Shown here: piece by piece, positions 53,259-64,000 of the stretch
How the letters are laid out: the number at the start of each line of letters is the position of its first letter
Position numbering within the stretch: position 1 is the stretch's first letter
Source: Macrocybe gigantea
Taxonomy: Eukaryota > Basidiomycota > Agaricomycetes > Agaricales > Callistosporiaceae
DNA: 64,000 nt
Reading direction: 5' to 3'
Assembly (NCBI GenBank): GCA_011319805.1
Contig: SJRY01000272.1
Coordinates: 310,001-374,000, forward strand
Notes under the pieces: model-generated
Database searches by the model: none
Seen by the model: the letters and a program-made list of their open reading frames with translations, nothing else
What the model was told of the DNA's origin: nothing
Translations under genes and position numbers: made by a program

Positions 53259-53585
53259 TCTTCAAGTTGGCATTGAGAAATATGGTAGATGCTGCCCCTC
53301 TTTTTATGCAGTCACTGGGCATGCCTGCCACCCTGCCGAGTCGACGTAGACCTACGGAAAAGCGATGCTAGGTATTGGCGCCGCCAACGCCCGGCACAAT
53401 TTGGCGCGTCTGTACGCAACTGTCGTTTGATCTCAGTTACTGTCCCTGTTCCGCATGACTGTGGCATGATGCTGCGCTCAAAATAAGGTGGGTAAACCTT
53501 GAAAACGACAAAAAGAGAAGCACCAAGAGGATAGCCAAACCACTAGACCGTTGCTAGTATGTCAGTTGAGGAAATTGATTCAGTC

Positions 53586-54225
53586 TCAAAGCCTCAACAA
53601 AGACATCGCAGTCGACACTCGCTCTTCCAATCGTCTCATGTCCGGTCCCATTTCTCGATACGGAATCCCCAACTCCTTCAAGATTGCTCGAAACAACTCG
53701 AAACATTCCTCTTGGCTCTCCAGAGAGCGTACGCCATCATCTAACTGCCATTCCGGCACCGGGGCCATCAAGACGAACGTGGAGTAGGAGTCCTGATAAA
53801 GAGGGAGAACGCGTTGGAATGCCGGAGAGTTCACGAGCGCGTCTCGTCGTCTTTTCGCTTCTTCGCCATCAGGCGCCGTCAGCATCGCGTACACGATCGG
53901 ATCTATTGCGGATCTGTCGCAAAGGTGGATGGCACTGTCCTTCCTCTCCAGCTCACGCCGTACGTGGGCCTCCATAATGGCGATTTGCATGTCGAGCCGT
54001 CCGACGTCCTTGCGTGTGTATCCTTGGTCTCTCATGACCTCGCGTGCCACCTCAAACACCACGGCAGAATCGTTTAAACCTAGCTTTTGAGCGAGCGCTC
54101 TGCATAGCGTCGTCTTTCCTGTGGCCTGAGTTTACGCATTGTTTTCGTCCCAACTCTTTGTACGACTGTGAGATTCGTCTAGCACTCACCGATGGGCCGA
54201 CGACGAGCAGCGATTTTTGGTGCAT
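53586..54225 (-). CDS. AAA-domain ATPase, NadR/Ttd14-like (intact copy)
   Basis: Small P-loop NTPase of 191 residues, resembling the AAA_28/NadR-type family. Exons 54190-54225 and 53586-54125 sum to 576 nt. The Walker A GPSATGKTTLCRAL is joined across the single 64-nt intron; YTRKDVGRLDMQIAIMEAHV and SAIHLCDRSAIDPIVYAML form the rest of the core, the latter with a DRS segment at the expected Walker B/lid position. LPLYQDSYSTFVLMAPVPEW follows and the C-terminus ends LRL at 53586. It is divergently transcribed from the RdRP gene with only about 130 bp between the two start codons. A remnant copy lies at 47514-47799. Confidence 0.82.
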
Positions 54226-54354
54226 AATATGGCAAGGAGTATCATGGAAGCTTTCTGATGCTGCGCAGTAGAAGAACGGGGCTTCTCAAGCGCTGGCGGA
54301 CTTCCTTATCAACCTCTCATCAGCCGTCCACCGCCTTGCATTGCTACACCGATT
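54226..54354. promoter_or_regulatory. Compact bidirectional promoter between AAA ATPase and RdRP
   Basis: Only 129 bp separate the two divergent ATGs, so the core promoters must overlap or lie within the genes. I see no clear TATA box inside. The arrangement suggests shared control, which is inference. Confidence 0.5.
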
Positions 54355-57300
54355 ATGAAGACCGTCCTCCGCCAGAACCCGTCGAAAGACGACGATTCCT
54401 GGATTTTCGAGGTTCCACCTACAGCGATCAAGCTTCCCAACAACCGCCGCCATATGCACGGGAAGATGATCATATTCACCGGACAGGAAATTGCTCTGCA
54501 AATCGAGCGATTTTCCGAGAATCGCGTTCTGCGCGCCGACGATCCGTCAAAATTCATCCTCGCGTCTTTTGGTAACCTGCGATTCGAAGATGCCACCCTT
54601 CGTGACACGCAGAACTACATAACTCGTCTGATGCAAAAGGGCCTGTTCCTGAACGGAGTTCAGTACCGTTTCTACCATCACAGCAACAGTCAACTCGTAC
54701 GCGCCTCTACTTCCATCCGAACGTATGACTCTGACTTGTGCTTACGTTCATGTCATCCAGCGCGGAAGGTCTTGCTATTTACGCCAGGCCGACACGGATG
54801 AGGAGCTCGATGAACGAATATATGCTATGGGAGATTTCGGTCGCATTATGAATGTCGCCAAACGTGAGCGGCGGTCGAGAGCGTTTCCCAGAACATGCCC
54901 CAACACTTTGACTGCCTTTTTCAGGCGCTAAGCGAATCGGACTTTTGTTCTCTGAAGCTCAACTGGACTGGCAGCTTGACCCTCGCTACGTAGCGGACAT
55001 TCCGGATATCCAATTAGGAGACGAAATCTTTTCCGATGGATGCGGGCTCATCTCGAGGAGGCTCGCCGTTCAGGTTAGCAAAGCAAAGAAGATCATCTTC
55101 CGAGGCGCGAGATACACGCCTACCGTTTTCCAAATCAGGTCCCATATTGTATCCCTGGATATATCCAGGTCAAGACTTACTCATGTATATCTGGCAGATA
55201 TCGTGGCTACAAGGGCGTCTTGATGCTCCACCCTCAATTGGACGTGGAGGGAAAGCATCTGGCAGAGTTCAGGAAGAGCATGAAAAAGTTCACTGCAACG
55301 TCCGACAACACCTTTTCTGTCGTCAACTATTCAAAGCCTTACTCTTACGGCCGCCTCAATAACGACGTCATCGTCCTTTTGTCCAGCCTCGGCATTAGCG
55401 ATGACAAGTTGTTGGAGAAGCAGCGCCAATACTTCGACTGGATATCCGACGCAACGAAAAACCCTGTCAAAGCCATCGACTTTTTATCCTGCCATGGTGA
55501 ATATTCCTTGGCTGAAAGAGTGCTTCTCGACGGAATCGAGAACCAGGACGTTGTGAAAGGGATTCAAAAGCTTCAGCGTGCTGAAATAGCGGGCTTTAAG
55601 AACGACCGTGGAAAGGGCAAATCCCGCATATTCGTCCGACAGTCACGTCGGCTTTTTGGTGTTTGCGATCCTTTTCAGGTTTTGAAGGAAGGGGAGGTCC
55701 ACATTCGTATCGTGACAGGTCGTCAAGGCCCTTCCACGCCTATCCACGGGGACGTTCTCGTTGTTCGAAACCCTTGCTTACATCCAGGTTCGCAGTATGC
55801 AAGGCCTATCTATGGGCGGATTCTGATCGCTTTCAGACAGGTGATTGTTTGAAGCTGCGAGCGGTCCACAACGACAAGCTCGTCCACCTCGTCGACTGCA
55901 TCGTCTTCGCTTCTGTAGCTAGACCCGGCCATCATGCGGCACCCTCAATGAGCAGTGGCGGCGATCTCGATGGTGAGCTGTTTTGAATAAATCTTCAAGT
56001 ATCCTATACAACTAACACCATCCGAAGGCGACGAATACTTCGTCTGCTGGGATTTCGACCTAGTTCCAAGCAAAGTCATGCAGGCGAGTGCCTCTTCTCT
56101 TCGATGCGCCATTACCCGATCACATTCATTTCTAGTCTTACGACTACCCGCCGAATCCTGAGCGCGTCAACAGGAAGATCAAACGTTCGGACCTCGCCGC
56201 CCATTTCGCCGCATACAGCGGGTGCAGTGATCTTCGTTCTCACTGACCTTGGGGCGTCGTCTGACATTTTTGTCCCAGAGCGGGAGTCGCGAGAATCGCT
56301 GCCTTGCATGCCAAATGGGTCCGAAGCAGCCCATTCGGAGCGCTCAGCACCGAATGCCAGGAACTCAATGCCTTGCACTCCCAATGCGTGGATGGTGCCA
56401 GCATCAAGATTCCGGATAGGCTGAGAACTCCGCCGGAGGAACCAGGCCGGCGTTACATTGTCGACTTGTTGGAAGAGGAAGCCGTGAAATTCGTGGAGCG
56501 CTTTTTAGATCCTGAATCTCTCAGAGACATCGTACCGTCCCTGGATAGCTCCGACGCTGAATCTTTTCTCGTTCAGCTGATGCAGAGTCAAGAAGGCGCC
56601 GTCTCCGAATATGAATTATTCAACCTCGCCTGTCTCTTTGCGAGAAAGCACAAAATTGACATCAAGCCATTCCTAGGTCATTTAGATATGGGTGCACTGA
56701 CTACGAGAGAAAAGTATGCCATGGACTTTGCACTGGATCTACCGCCTCAGGATTATCCCTACATCTGGAACTCCCTCTTGCGATCTGACATTTTGACTCC
56801 ACGGGATATCTATCAGCGTGACCTGAACCACCCTTTCTCTCTTCAGCGCTTGTATTCGTCTAGAATTCATGGCCTATACACGTTCTTTGAATACTTGCGT
56901 ATGGCAACACAAGATTACACCGCAAATTACTGATACTCAAGGTTTGTCTCATTCCTTTTTCTTTCAAGCACTTGGCATTTTTGGAAGCGATAATGTCAAT
57001 AGATGGACGATCGGTTTTCTGTTGGCATTTTTATGAAAGGTCAAATCCCATGGAACGAAGATCCGGAAGTCAACGACAATGTCATCGTCTGCTCGTTTAT
57101 GCCACAAACGGCTTCGATGGCGTCGCAAAGCCGTTGCACACCTGGATATCGACTGCACTGCAGCGACAGCACTTTCCAGCTGTACAACAAGAATATCGGT
57201 GACACGTTCGTGTTCATTAATCGGCCACCGGCGGCATCAGGGGCGTCTGTAGCGACAAGTATAGCCCTGCAGAAGATATCTCAGAATGTGCTGAGGGTTC

Positions 57301-60256
57301 GTGGATGACCGTTCTCATGGTCTGAGAAGTTCTGACACCGTACGTAGAATGTCGGGCGCATCAACAAGACGCCTGTGGTTGCAATTGAGATACATGTCGT
57401 GTCCAATCGTGACCGTGTGGCTCATCAATTATTCGACCTTTGGTTCGATCAGTGTGTCTTTGGTCTCCTCGTCGCTGTCGCTGCTGCTTAGGCTTCATTA
57501 GTGTCCCAACCGAAGAATACATCAAGAGATTCGATCGACGTGCAATGCCCTACTTGTCCAACGACGTTCGAGATGTTGATTGGAGTCTGCATCCTGAATG
57601 GATAAAGTCGATCTTCAACCCTGGTGATACAGTTCAAGATAGTTGGCCTGCACTTTCAAGACCGCAGCCCCAGAATCCTAGCACCCTCTCTGAAGAAACC
57701 TTGACTAACATCCTCCCGCGGCGAACGATGATCGAAATCGACGATATCATGAAGTTCGCGTTGAAATATCACAACGAAGACGTACTTTTCATGGTTTTCA
57801 ACTATGTCATATCTCAGCAATCTCCCGACATTGGATTCATCAAAATGTGGATCAAGAATTCTCCCGCTCTTGTTTATGCCTTTCTCAAGAAATATCCCCC
57901 TGATGATTCGGGTTATCTCTCGGATGACTTCAAGCCTCTGATCTTTGACGTGTTGCAAAACATCATTCGATCAGCCAACACGACAGGCATTGCTGCTCTT
58001 GTTGCAGTGGAGAAGCTTTCTGGTTCGATAGTCGACCTTCCGGCCATCGAATATTTTGAACTGCTGATGCTGGCAGCTCTCTCTGTCAGATCTCAATCGC
58101 TTGTCCAAGAGGTCCTTCTGGTCTTGAATGACTGTCGCATGCCTGTGATCCAGATGTCCGCATCTGAGCGGTATGGCTGTAAACATGCACTCGCAATCGC
58201 ATTCGACCGTGCGGAGGAAGCTGCTGATGAATGCCCCTGCAATGACGAAGGCAAACCTCGCCGGCAACGAGTATCACCTACCCAAGTTAAACTCAGCTTC
58301 GTTCCTGAACATCCTATGCAGGTCCGAGCGGTAGTACGAGTAGACGCGAGGAGTCCAGTTCGATTGCACTCGCATGTCCGTCTTCAAGCTGTGTCCAAGG
58401 CCACAAACAGGTGGACGGAGTCCGTCGTCCTTGATGGCCTCGTTATATTGGCCTTGAAGGGAGAGTTAACAATTGAATTGCTACACCCTCCTCCACCGGA
58501 GCTCGAGCTGATGGACTGGAACATGTATCATGCTGGGATTATTGGTGAGTAGCGGATGTGTTGGATATATCTTCTCAAGGCCAGTAATGTCAGGACATAG
58601 CAACATCCCGAGCAATGATGGATGCTGTTTCACGATTAATGCAAGAGGGTCTTGGTTGTTGCGCTTTCTCGGATATCATCATGAGCAGTCGTAACGAACC
58701 CACCACTGAGGAATTCGCAATTGATGCTATATCAATTCCATCTGGCTCGACCATGAATGAAAGTCAACTTCGGGCTGTTCAGTCCAGCGAAGCACCTTTG
58801 GCTTTGATATGGGGACCGCCTGGTATGTGTTTCCGCGCGCGATTGAATGACTCCATCAGGCTGGAAGGTGCGCAGGTACTGGCAAAACGACCGTTGTTAT
58901 CGAAATCCTTGAAAGGATCCTATGCAGCTCAGATCCACCTCCCAAGATCTTGATGACAGCTTCGACGCACAATGGTATGCGCTTTTGTGTCGTGAATGGT
59001 TATTGTCCTTATGCCTCGGAATGCCGGTCAAAGCTGTCGACAACGTCTTGGAGCGCTTTATTCGTCGCAATGGTGCCAAGAATCTAGTTCCGGTGCAAAA
59101 AATATTGCGAGTGGCTACAGATCAGTCAAAAGTCAACCGAGAGCTTCAAGATTACACAGTCAATGCTAGGGTTGGGGGCGATGTAAACGAAAACAACAGG
59201 CTTATCAAGGAGGCGCAGCGTAGAGTCAACGAAGCAGCAATTGTTTTCACCACCTGTGCAGGTGGGTCTTCGTAGTATAGCCATAGAGTGTCGCTCCCTC
59301 ATGGCGATACCTTGTAGGTGCTGGTTTGGGTATTCTGCGTAAAGTTGATTTCGACATTGCCATCATCGATGAAGCCTCTCAGATTACGGAACCCTGTGCG
59401 CTTATCCCCCTTGTCAAGGGGATTAAACGCGCTGTTCTTGTTGGTGATCAGTCAGTTCAACTATTTGTCAAATCGATGGGTATCACTCATACGGCACTCA
59501 AGTGTCCAACTCCGTCCTACCGTCCGCAGAATGGGCAAAGCACTCGAATTTGATGTCTCTCTTTTGGAGCATCTATACCGACATGGAAATGCTAGCGAGA
59601 TGCGCAAAACAATGTTGGATGTACAATATCGCTTTTCAGAGGCCCTGAACGGCTTTCCTTCACATGAATTCTATGAAGGAAAGTTGCAGACCGGGATTCC
59701 AAGTAGACCAGAATCCCTCCGCGTCCTCTCTGAAATGCTGTTTCCGTGGCCTGTCCGAGATGGGGCGATATTCCCGGTCGTGTTTATTCCGTGTTCCACT
59801 GAAGAAGACATGGGTGGGATGTCAAAGAGCAATGAAGGCCAAATTGGCGTCATCAAACAGATACTCCCCATGCTGACACAAAGGAAGGAGGCTTTGCCTT
59901 CGCAGATGTCTGAAGGGAGTGACGATTTGAGCGCCCTCAAGATCACTATTCTCTCGCCGTATACGAAGCAGATTCAAATGCTTCGCAGTCGTTTATCGAT
60001 TCCGTGCTCTACGGTGGACGCTTTTCAAGGGAGGGAAAGTGACATTATCATATTTTCTACAGTGCGAAGCAATGCGGAACGCGACGTTGGCTTTTTGGAA
60101 GATGCCAGGAGACTGAACGTGATGTGGACTCGTGCTAAGCTGGCCTTGATTATCATCGGCGACGGGGCGACGTTGAAGGAGAATCCATTGTGGAAGCGGG
60201 CTTTGGAAGCATGTGCAGAAGTCAGGATAGATGTTCCGGTGGGAGATAATACCTGA
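54355..60256 (+). CDS. Cellular RNA-dependent RNA polymerase, apparently fused to an SF1 helicase
   Basis: RNAi-type RdRP (makes dsRNA from transcripts) followed in the same frame by a UPF1/SDE3-like helicase. Proposed exons: 54355-54696, 54761-54863, 54925-55139, 55199-55787, 55841-55972, 56028-56083, 56136-56221, 56279-56941, 57003-57296, 57348-57453, 57492-58544, 58601-58822, 58876-58974, 59034-59261, 59318-59450, 59503-60256. These sum to 5075 nt, one short of 1692 codons. The missing base fits near 56919 (DYT then RKLLILK), where otherwise a stop follows. RdRP landmarks: NRVLRADD, RNPCLHPGD, GGDLDGDEYF (catalytic Asp triad), ECQELNALHSQCVD. Helicase landmarks: GPPGTGKTT, IIDEASQ, GDHVQLRPTV, VDAFQGRESDIIIFSTVR, RRLNVMWTRAK. 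The intron after SKVMQ has a GC donor. Alternative: two adjacent genes, the second starting at ATG 57003. Confidence 0.8.
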
Positions 60257-60413
60257 CAAGGGTAGTCCAAGATAGAAATATCGAAACGTCGAGTTTCTAC
60301 ATGCTACAGTACCGGTGCGACTCTCGTCTTCCTCAGCTACAAATTCGCTCCCTAGATGCTATTAAACTAGCGGTATCGCTTTGCTGGCATCCCAACGCAT
60401 GGCCCTTCCATGC

Positions 60414-61923
60414 CTATCGAGGCTGGATACCCGGCAAGCCGTGCGGAGCGACGGGGATCGTCTTACCCCTAAATGCCCTCACGAAATGTATTGCGTCGAT
60501 CAACCGCTCAAACTCGTCCCAAAATCGAGGGAAAGTCTCATCATCGTAGCAGGTGTGCTTTTCATAAAGCTTGCACAAAAACCTTCGAGAGCCGGTCTTA
60601 TTCATAACATTTGTTATTGCAGCGTGCAGCCTCAACCAGCGTGGGTCGGGAAGAGGTATTGAGAATCCATGCTCTCTGCTGCAATTTTCACCGGCACTCG
60701 GCCCTCCTCCTTCACCTTCGGATAAGAACTCGCTACTGTGGTCTTCAAATGTGATGAACTCGCGATGATCTCGAACATACGGAGATACCACGCCACGTGG
60801 CAGACCGTACTGCTTGATCTTGTACCTGTTCTGTACCTTGGACATCAAATAAGCTGAGTGGCGGACCGGTTCCTGGGCGGGATGATAGTGTATACCTCAG
60901 TCTCTTCCAAGCACCAACGAAATGTTTGAAACAAGAGGTGCGCATTCCCTTCCAGGAGAAATCCATTGGACGGGTCATCGACGATCTTTCGGAGCACCTC
61001 GAGTGGTGACCCAGACATGCACGCATAGTGACGAAGAATATGTGAAGTTGCCATGGTTGACACGCGCTAATACGATGATGAATGGTTTGTTCAACGCATG
61101 CTAACCCAATCCATAATGAGGCCGTTCAACACTTACGAAATCTTCGTAGTTTTCATGATCAAAATCGGTCACGGCTGTGCGCAGAATATGGCAGACGTCT
61201 AGGTCGAGGTCCCCTTTAGCTTTTGGATGCATCATGTCCGTGCAGCCTGTCACCGTGCATCGATAACCATCGCGAAGAAAAAGCTAAGGCAGGAAACCAG
61301 TTCAATCCGTAAACAGCGGCCGAAGAGCCTGCTCAACCTACAGCCTCTTTGAATGGCATCGCATCACGATTTAACGAATTTATCGTCACTTTAGATGGTC
61401 TTGCAGTTGGGAAAAAGCTGTCATCTTGCCATCTCAAATAGTGGCGGTAGACTAGCGACGCGCGAATTAGAGACGATTTTGAGCGACTTGGGTGTGCCTT
61501 ACAAGGGAAGAGAAGATGACAGAACCACGCTTTGCCCAATTCGCGAAGCATGTACAACGTGGCTCGACTGTTCAGCTTGTCCTCAACGTCGTCGCTTGCT
61601 TCCGAGATACACGCGCAAATCGCTGCAAGGGCGTAGCGCTTCGCAGTGTCGCCTCCACACGGTTCTGCGTGGCACACCATTTCCCGAAGAATATCATGCA
61701 GAGATAGCGTTTCGCCACCTTTCGTGAAATGGTTCATCGTCTCATCGGCCGCGAGATTATCGATGAGCGCATTAGCATTCTGAGTCAGTTCATCCACGTC
61801 ATGCGTCATCAAGTCCTCAATTTTGCACTGGTAAGATTCCGAATTGTATTCGTAGGAGGCAGTGCCGAATGTGAGCATTTCCATGCGTTTTCCAGTGAGG
61901 AAGCGATCTAATGTACCCGTCAT
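60414..61923 (-). CDS. HNH nuclease-domain protein (paralogue 2)
   Basis: Same plan as the gene at 48676. ATG at 61923 (MTGTLDRFLTGKRM); N-terminal helical part with VCHAEPCGGDTAKRYALAAI; nuclease part LFLRDGYRCTVTG, LDVCHILRTAVTDF (first His), DDPSNGFLLEGNAHLLFQTF (Asn, second His) and FRWCLEETE. The C-terminal SIPLPDPRWLRLHAAITNVM ends with ARG-rich sequence at 60414. The donor after HLLFP reads gtaagg. Its 3' end is only about 160 bp from the stop of the RdRP-helicase, convergent. It appears undamaged. Substrate unknown. Confidence 0.8.
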
Positions 61924-62361
61924 GGTCAGCGCTGACTGGACCGTTCCCTATTGCGTCTTACCAGAAGCCATATCCGATTCAGAACGTGTTGGTAGAATTC
62001 AGCAAAGACGGGTGTAAAGGCACGAAGTTGGGAGGACACGTGTCCATGAAAGTCGCGTCGTGCAGCGATAGCCTGATCCACCATTGTAACCACTGACGAT
62101 ATAGGACCGACAGGCACTCTAAAGCATTGGTTGAGAATAAAGGGCTGGTGAAGGTCGATGATGAAAGATAGATGAAAGTTAAGAGCGTCGAACGCCCCTC
62201 CGGACGAGAGATTTATCCTTAAGAAAAGACGTATTTTAAACCTTCCAATAATAATATACATTTGCCTCCGACAGAAACAACAGAGACCTAGAGGCATGCC
62301 TGAGATGAGTTATTTGCGTGACTGCATCAAGAGTAGCACCGCGAGGCTGAAGCATCATGCA
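61924..62361. other. Intergenic region between HNH2 and MIS12, no gene recognised
   Basis: About 440 bp holding the HNH2 promoter and the MIS12 3' end. No coding signal recognised. Confidence 0.5.
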
Positions 62362-63294
62362 TCATGTTCCACTCAATGCGGGCCGATGCCCCTGCGCGGC
62401 AGCACTCGCGTTTCTCAACGCGTCCGCGTCTCCGATCTCCTCCACCTTCTGCGCCAACGTGCCCGCATCACCCGCCTCTCCCTGCCGTTTCGCGCGGTGT
62501 AAGAGCTGACGGACCGCCCAGTTGAGGTACCCTGCCTTGCTCGTCTCCCATGGGCGTTTGCTCGGGTCAGGCAGCGGGGGCTGCGTAAGAGACGGGTCAA
62601 GCGGAGGCAGGGAGGAGATGGCTTCAAACATTCGCATGAACTTGAACGGTGTCTCGTGCAGCGTATCGAGGTTGGGGATTCGAGCACGGAAAGGCGTTCT
62701 AGACATTGTTCGGCGCGCCGGCGCTGGTATTTTGTGGCGCGTAGTGCGCGAGAGTACAACCTCTTCACACGACGCTCCTGCACCGCGCTTTAGCATACCT
62801 GAGCATCCAGAAAGAGGAACACTGAAAGATAAGCGCACATTCTCAATCCTCTTCCTCAATTCCTCAATCTCGTCCATCAGCTCCTTCTCCTTCTCCTCCG
62901 GATTTTCAGTCGTCAGATCCAACCCCTGCTGATGCGGCACGACGATCGGCAAGTCTGGAGGGATCGCAAAGATGTTTCTCAACGACCAAGCTTCAAAGAA
63001 GTCAAACGCGATGTCGGTGTGGTGCTCCAGCAGCGTCTGAAACGCGACAAGGCCCTGTTCAATCTCCTGTATGCTTTCATCAAGTCCAACATGCTCTTCC
63101 ATCCACTTTTCGAGAAACTCCTCCATCCCGTTGACACCATCTTGCACGGCATTGTTAGCAATGTTGATGATGTCGTCCAGAAGCAACTGCGGGGAGAACC
63201 CTAGTATCTCCGGAAGCAGAAGCGGGTGAGTTTGCTGCATCGCGAGCTGCGCTGGGCTAACTGCGGCGGCTTTGCTGCTGGATGGCTCGCTCAT
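62362..63294 (-). CDS. MIS12: MIS12/MTW1 kinetochore subunit
   Basis: Subunit of the MIND/Mis12 complex linking inner centromere to the outer kinetochore. ATG at 63294 (MSEPSSSKAAAVS). The N-terminal family signature is LPEILGFSPQLLLDDIINIA followed by NNAVQDGVNGMEEFLEKW; then LLEHHTDIAFDFFEAWSLRN, a coiled coil (EEKEKELMDEIEELRKRIEN) and a C-terminal part with IPNLDTLHETPFKFM. The whole region is open, but 62771-62810 looks like a ~40-nt intron (gtgcgc...ctcag) after RKRIEN rather than coding. Divergent from the DNA glycosylase gene. Confidence 0.88.
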   Translation of the reverse strand: MSEPSSSKAAAVSPAQLAMQQTHPLLLPEILGFSPQLLLDDIINIANNAVQDGVNGMEEFLEKWMEEHVGLDESIQEIEQGLVAFQTLLEHHTDIAFDFFEAWSLRNIFAIPPDLPIVVPHQQGLDLTTENPEEKEKELMDEIEELRKRIENVRLSFSVPLSGCSGMLKRGAGASCEEVVLSRTTRHKIPAPARRTMSRTPFRARIPNLDTLHETPFKFMRMFEAISSLPPLDPSLTQPPLPDPSKRPWETSKAGYLNWAVRQLLHRAKRQGEAGDAGTLAQKVEEIGDADALRNASAAAQGHRPALSGT

Positions 63295-63632
63295 CTTGGA
63301 CGTTGCTCATGGAGGAACCAGAAACGCGGCTGCGAGAGGCAGTCACGCAACGCGTCAGTCACGTGAATTATTACATATAATGCGTCACGCCATCATTTGC
63401 CAGACTGCGACCTTCAACCGGAAATTCAAGTTACGAGGTCGTAAGAGTCCTATGCGAGGTGTGCGGGATTGAAATATGAAAATTCAAATGCTGACTCTGC
63501 GACTTCCTTGGTTTCTCCGCCTTTGGTCCTTTCAAACAGGTCTACACTGCTTAGTAGCGGTCGCGACCATCTGCATACCTCGGCTGAACTTTTGCATTGA
63601 CAATTGCCATTAGTAGAGAGAACTAGGAAGAA
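63295..63632. promoter_or_regulatory. Divergent promoter region of MIS12 and the DNA glycosylase
   Basis: 338 bp between two divergent ATGs. No TATA box is obvious. Confidence 0.4.
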
Positions 63633-64000
63633 ATGGACGAAGTTGTTGAGGATGACCATGTCTCCCAATGTGAAGCTGAAGTCAAGGAGCAGTTCCGTTC
63701 GACTCTGTCCTCTTTTTCTTTTGACGACAAATCTCCGAGGCGCCTGCAGCGGTCGCAAACCAAGACGGTACCGAAAACATATACCTTGAAATCGGAAAAC
63801 AATTCTTCTGGTTCATCTACCCCGAGGAAACGTGGCTCTGCCAGCGAGTCAGAAGAAGGCCCCGCGAAGCAGAAGAAGAGGAAACGCGGCTATGCGACGC
63901 CAGAAACATATGCCCATCTTCAAGGTTTGCAGGATATTCTAGCAGACGGTCTTGACAGTAAGATCCCACACTGATTTAACACGAATCTTCTGACGAATTC
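63633..64000 (+). CDS. Uracil/thymine DNA glycosylase (TDG/Mug family), 5' part only
   Basis: Base-excision-repair enzyme of the nucleus, by its N-terminal portion. ATG at 63633 (MDEVVEDDH). A disordered, basic N-terminus (SGSSTPRKRGSASESEEG, KQKKRKRGY) leads into TPETYAHLQGLQDILADGLD, the helix that precedes the conserved GINPG catalytic motif in this family. A splice donor follows (gacagtaaga near 63957); the catalytic exon lies beyond the window. The assignment rests on the pre-catalytic helix, so it is good but not certain. Confidence 0.65.

Noticed and set aside
54355..60256. An integrated viral RNA polymerase
   Set aside because: The DLDGD catalytic motif, RNPCLHPGD and multiple spliceosomal introns identify the eukaryotic cellular RNAi-type RdRP, not a viral one.

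Overview
This window looks like nuclear DNA of an agaricomycete basidiomycete. Almost every gene is broken by several short (about 40-65 nt) GT-AG introns, gene spacing is tight, and the gene families are typical of mushrooms: secreted GMC oxidoreductases with signal peptides, expanded kinase-like proteins, expanded HNH nucleases and a cellular RNAi-type RNA-dependent RNA polymerase. No rRNA, tRNA, CRISPR array or intact transposon was recognised. The left ~10 kb is visibly more GC-rich and microsatellite-rich than the rest.

Layout. 1-9.8 kb: a bHLH transcription factor with a huge low-complexity loop (minus, runs off the left edge), a long intergenic stretch, a nucleotidyltransferase-fold protein, an eIF4E-type cap-binding protein, a single-domain RapZ-C protein and a small secreted protein. 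9.8-24.4 kb: housekeeping genes CFT1/CPSF160 (mRNA 3' end formation), a Ser/Pro-rich conserved protein, a RECQ1-like DNA helicase and the GPN2 GTPase, the last two divergent. 24.4-39.8 kb: an accessory block with two aryl-alcohol-oxidase-like GMC genes and three paralogous kinase-like genes, separated by long gene-poor stretches. 39.9-45.7 kb: a NOPCHAP1-like snoRNP assembly protein divergent from SEC31 (COPII coat). 45.8-61.9 kb: a rearranged direct duplication (below). 62.3-64 kb: MIS12/MTW1 kinetochore subunit divergent from a uracil/thymine DNA glycosylase cut by the right edge.

The most interesting part is 43.5-62 kb. The order SEC31, SDR, AAA ATPase, RdRP, HNH nuclease occurs twice in the same orientation. 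In the left copy SEC31 and the SDR are intact while the AAA and RdRP genes are internally deleted remnants. In the right copy SEC31 is a 73-nt scrap and the SDR has lost its active-site exons, while the AAA gene and RdRP are intact. The two copies have therefore decayed reciprocally. In the right copy the RdRP appears to continue into an SF1 (UPF1/SDE3-like) helicase, giving a possible 1,691-residue RdRP-helicase fusion. It is divergently paired with the small AAA ATPase across only ~130 bp and bracketed by HNH nuclease paralogues.

A technical caution: many conserved and probably essential genes (CFT1, SEC31, RecQ and others) carry single-base frameshifts, usually one base too few and often in a C run. 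One of them is corrected by the duplicated copy inside the same window. Base-level assembly error is the simplest explanation, so 'broken' genes with only such lesions should not be called pseudogenes.
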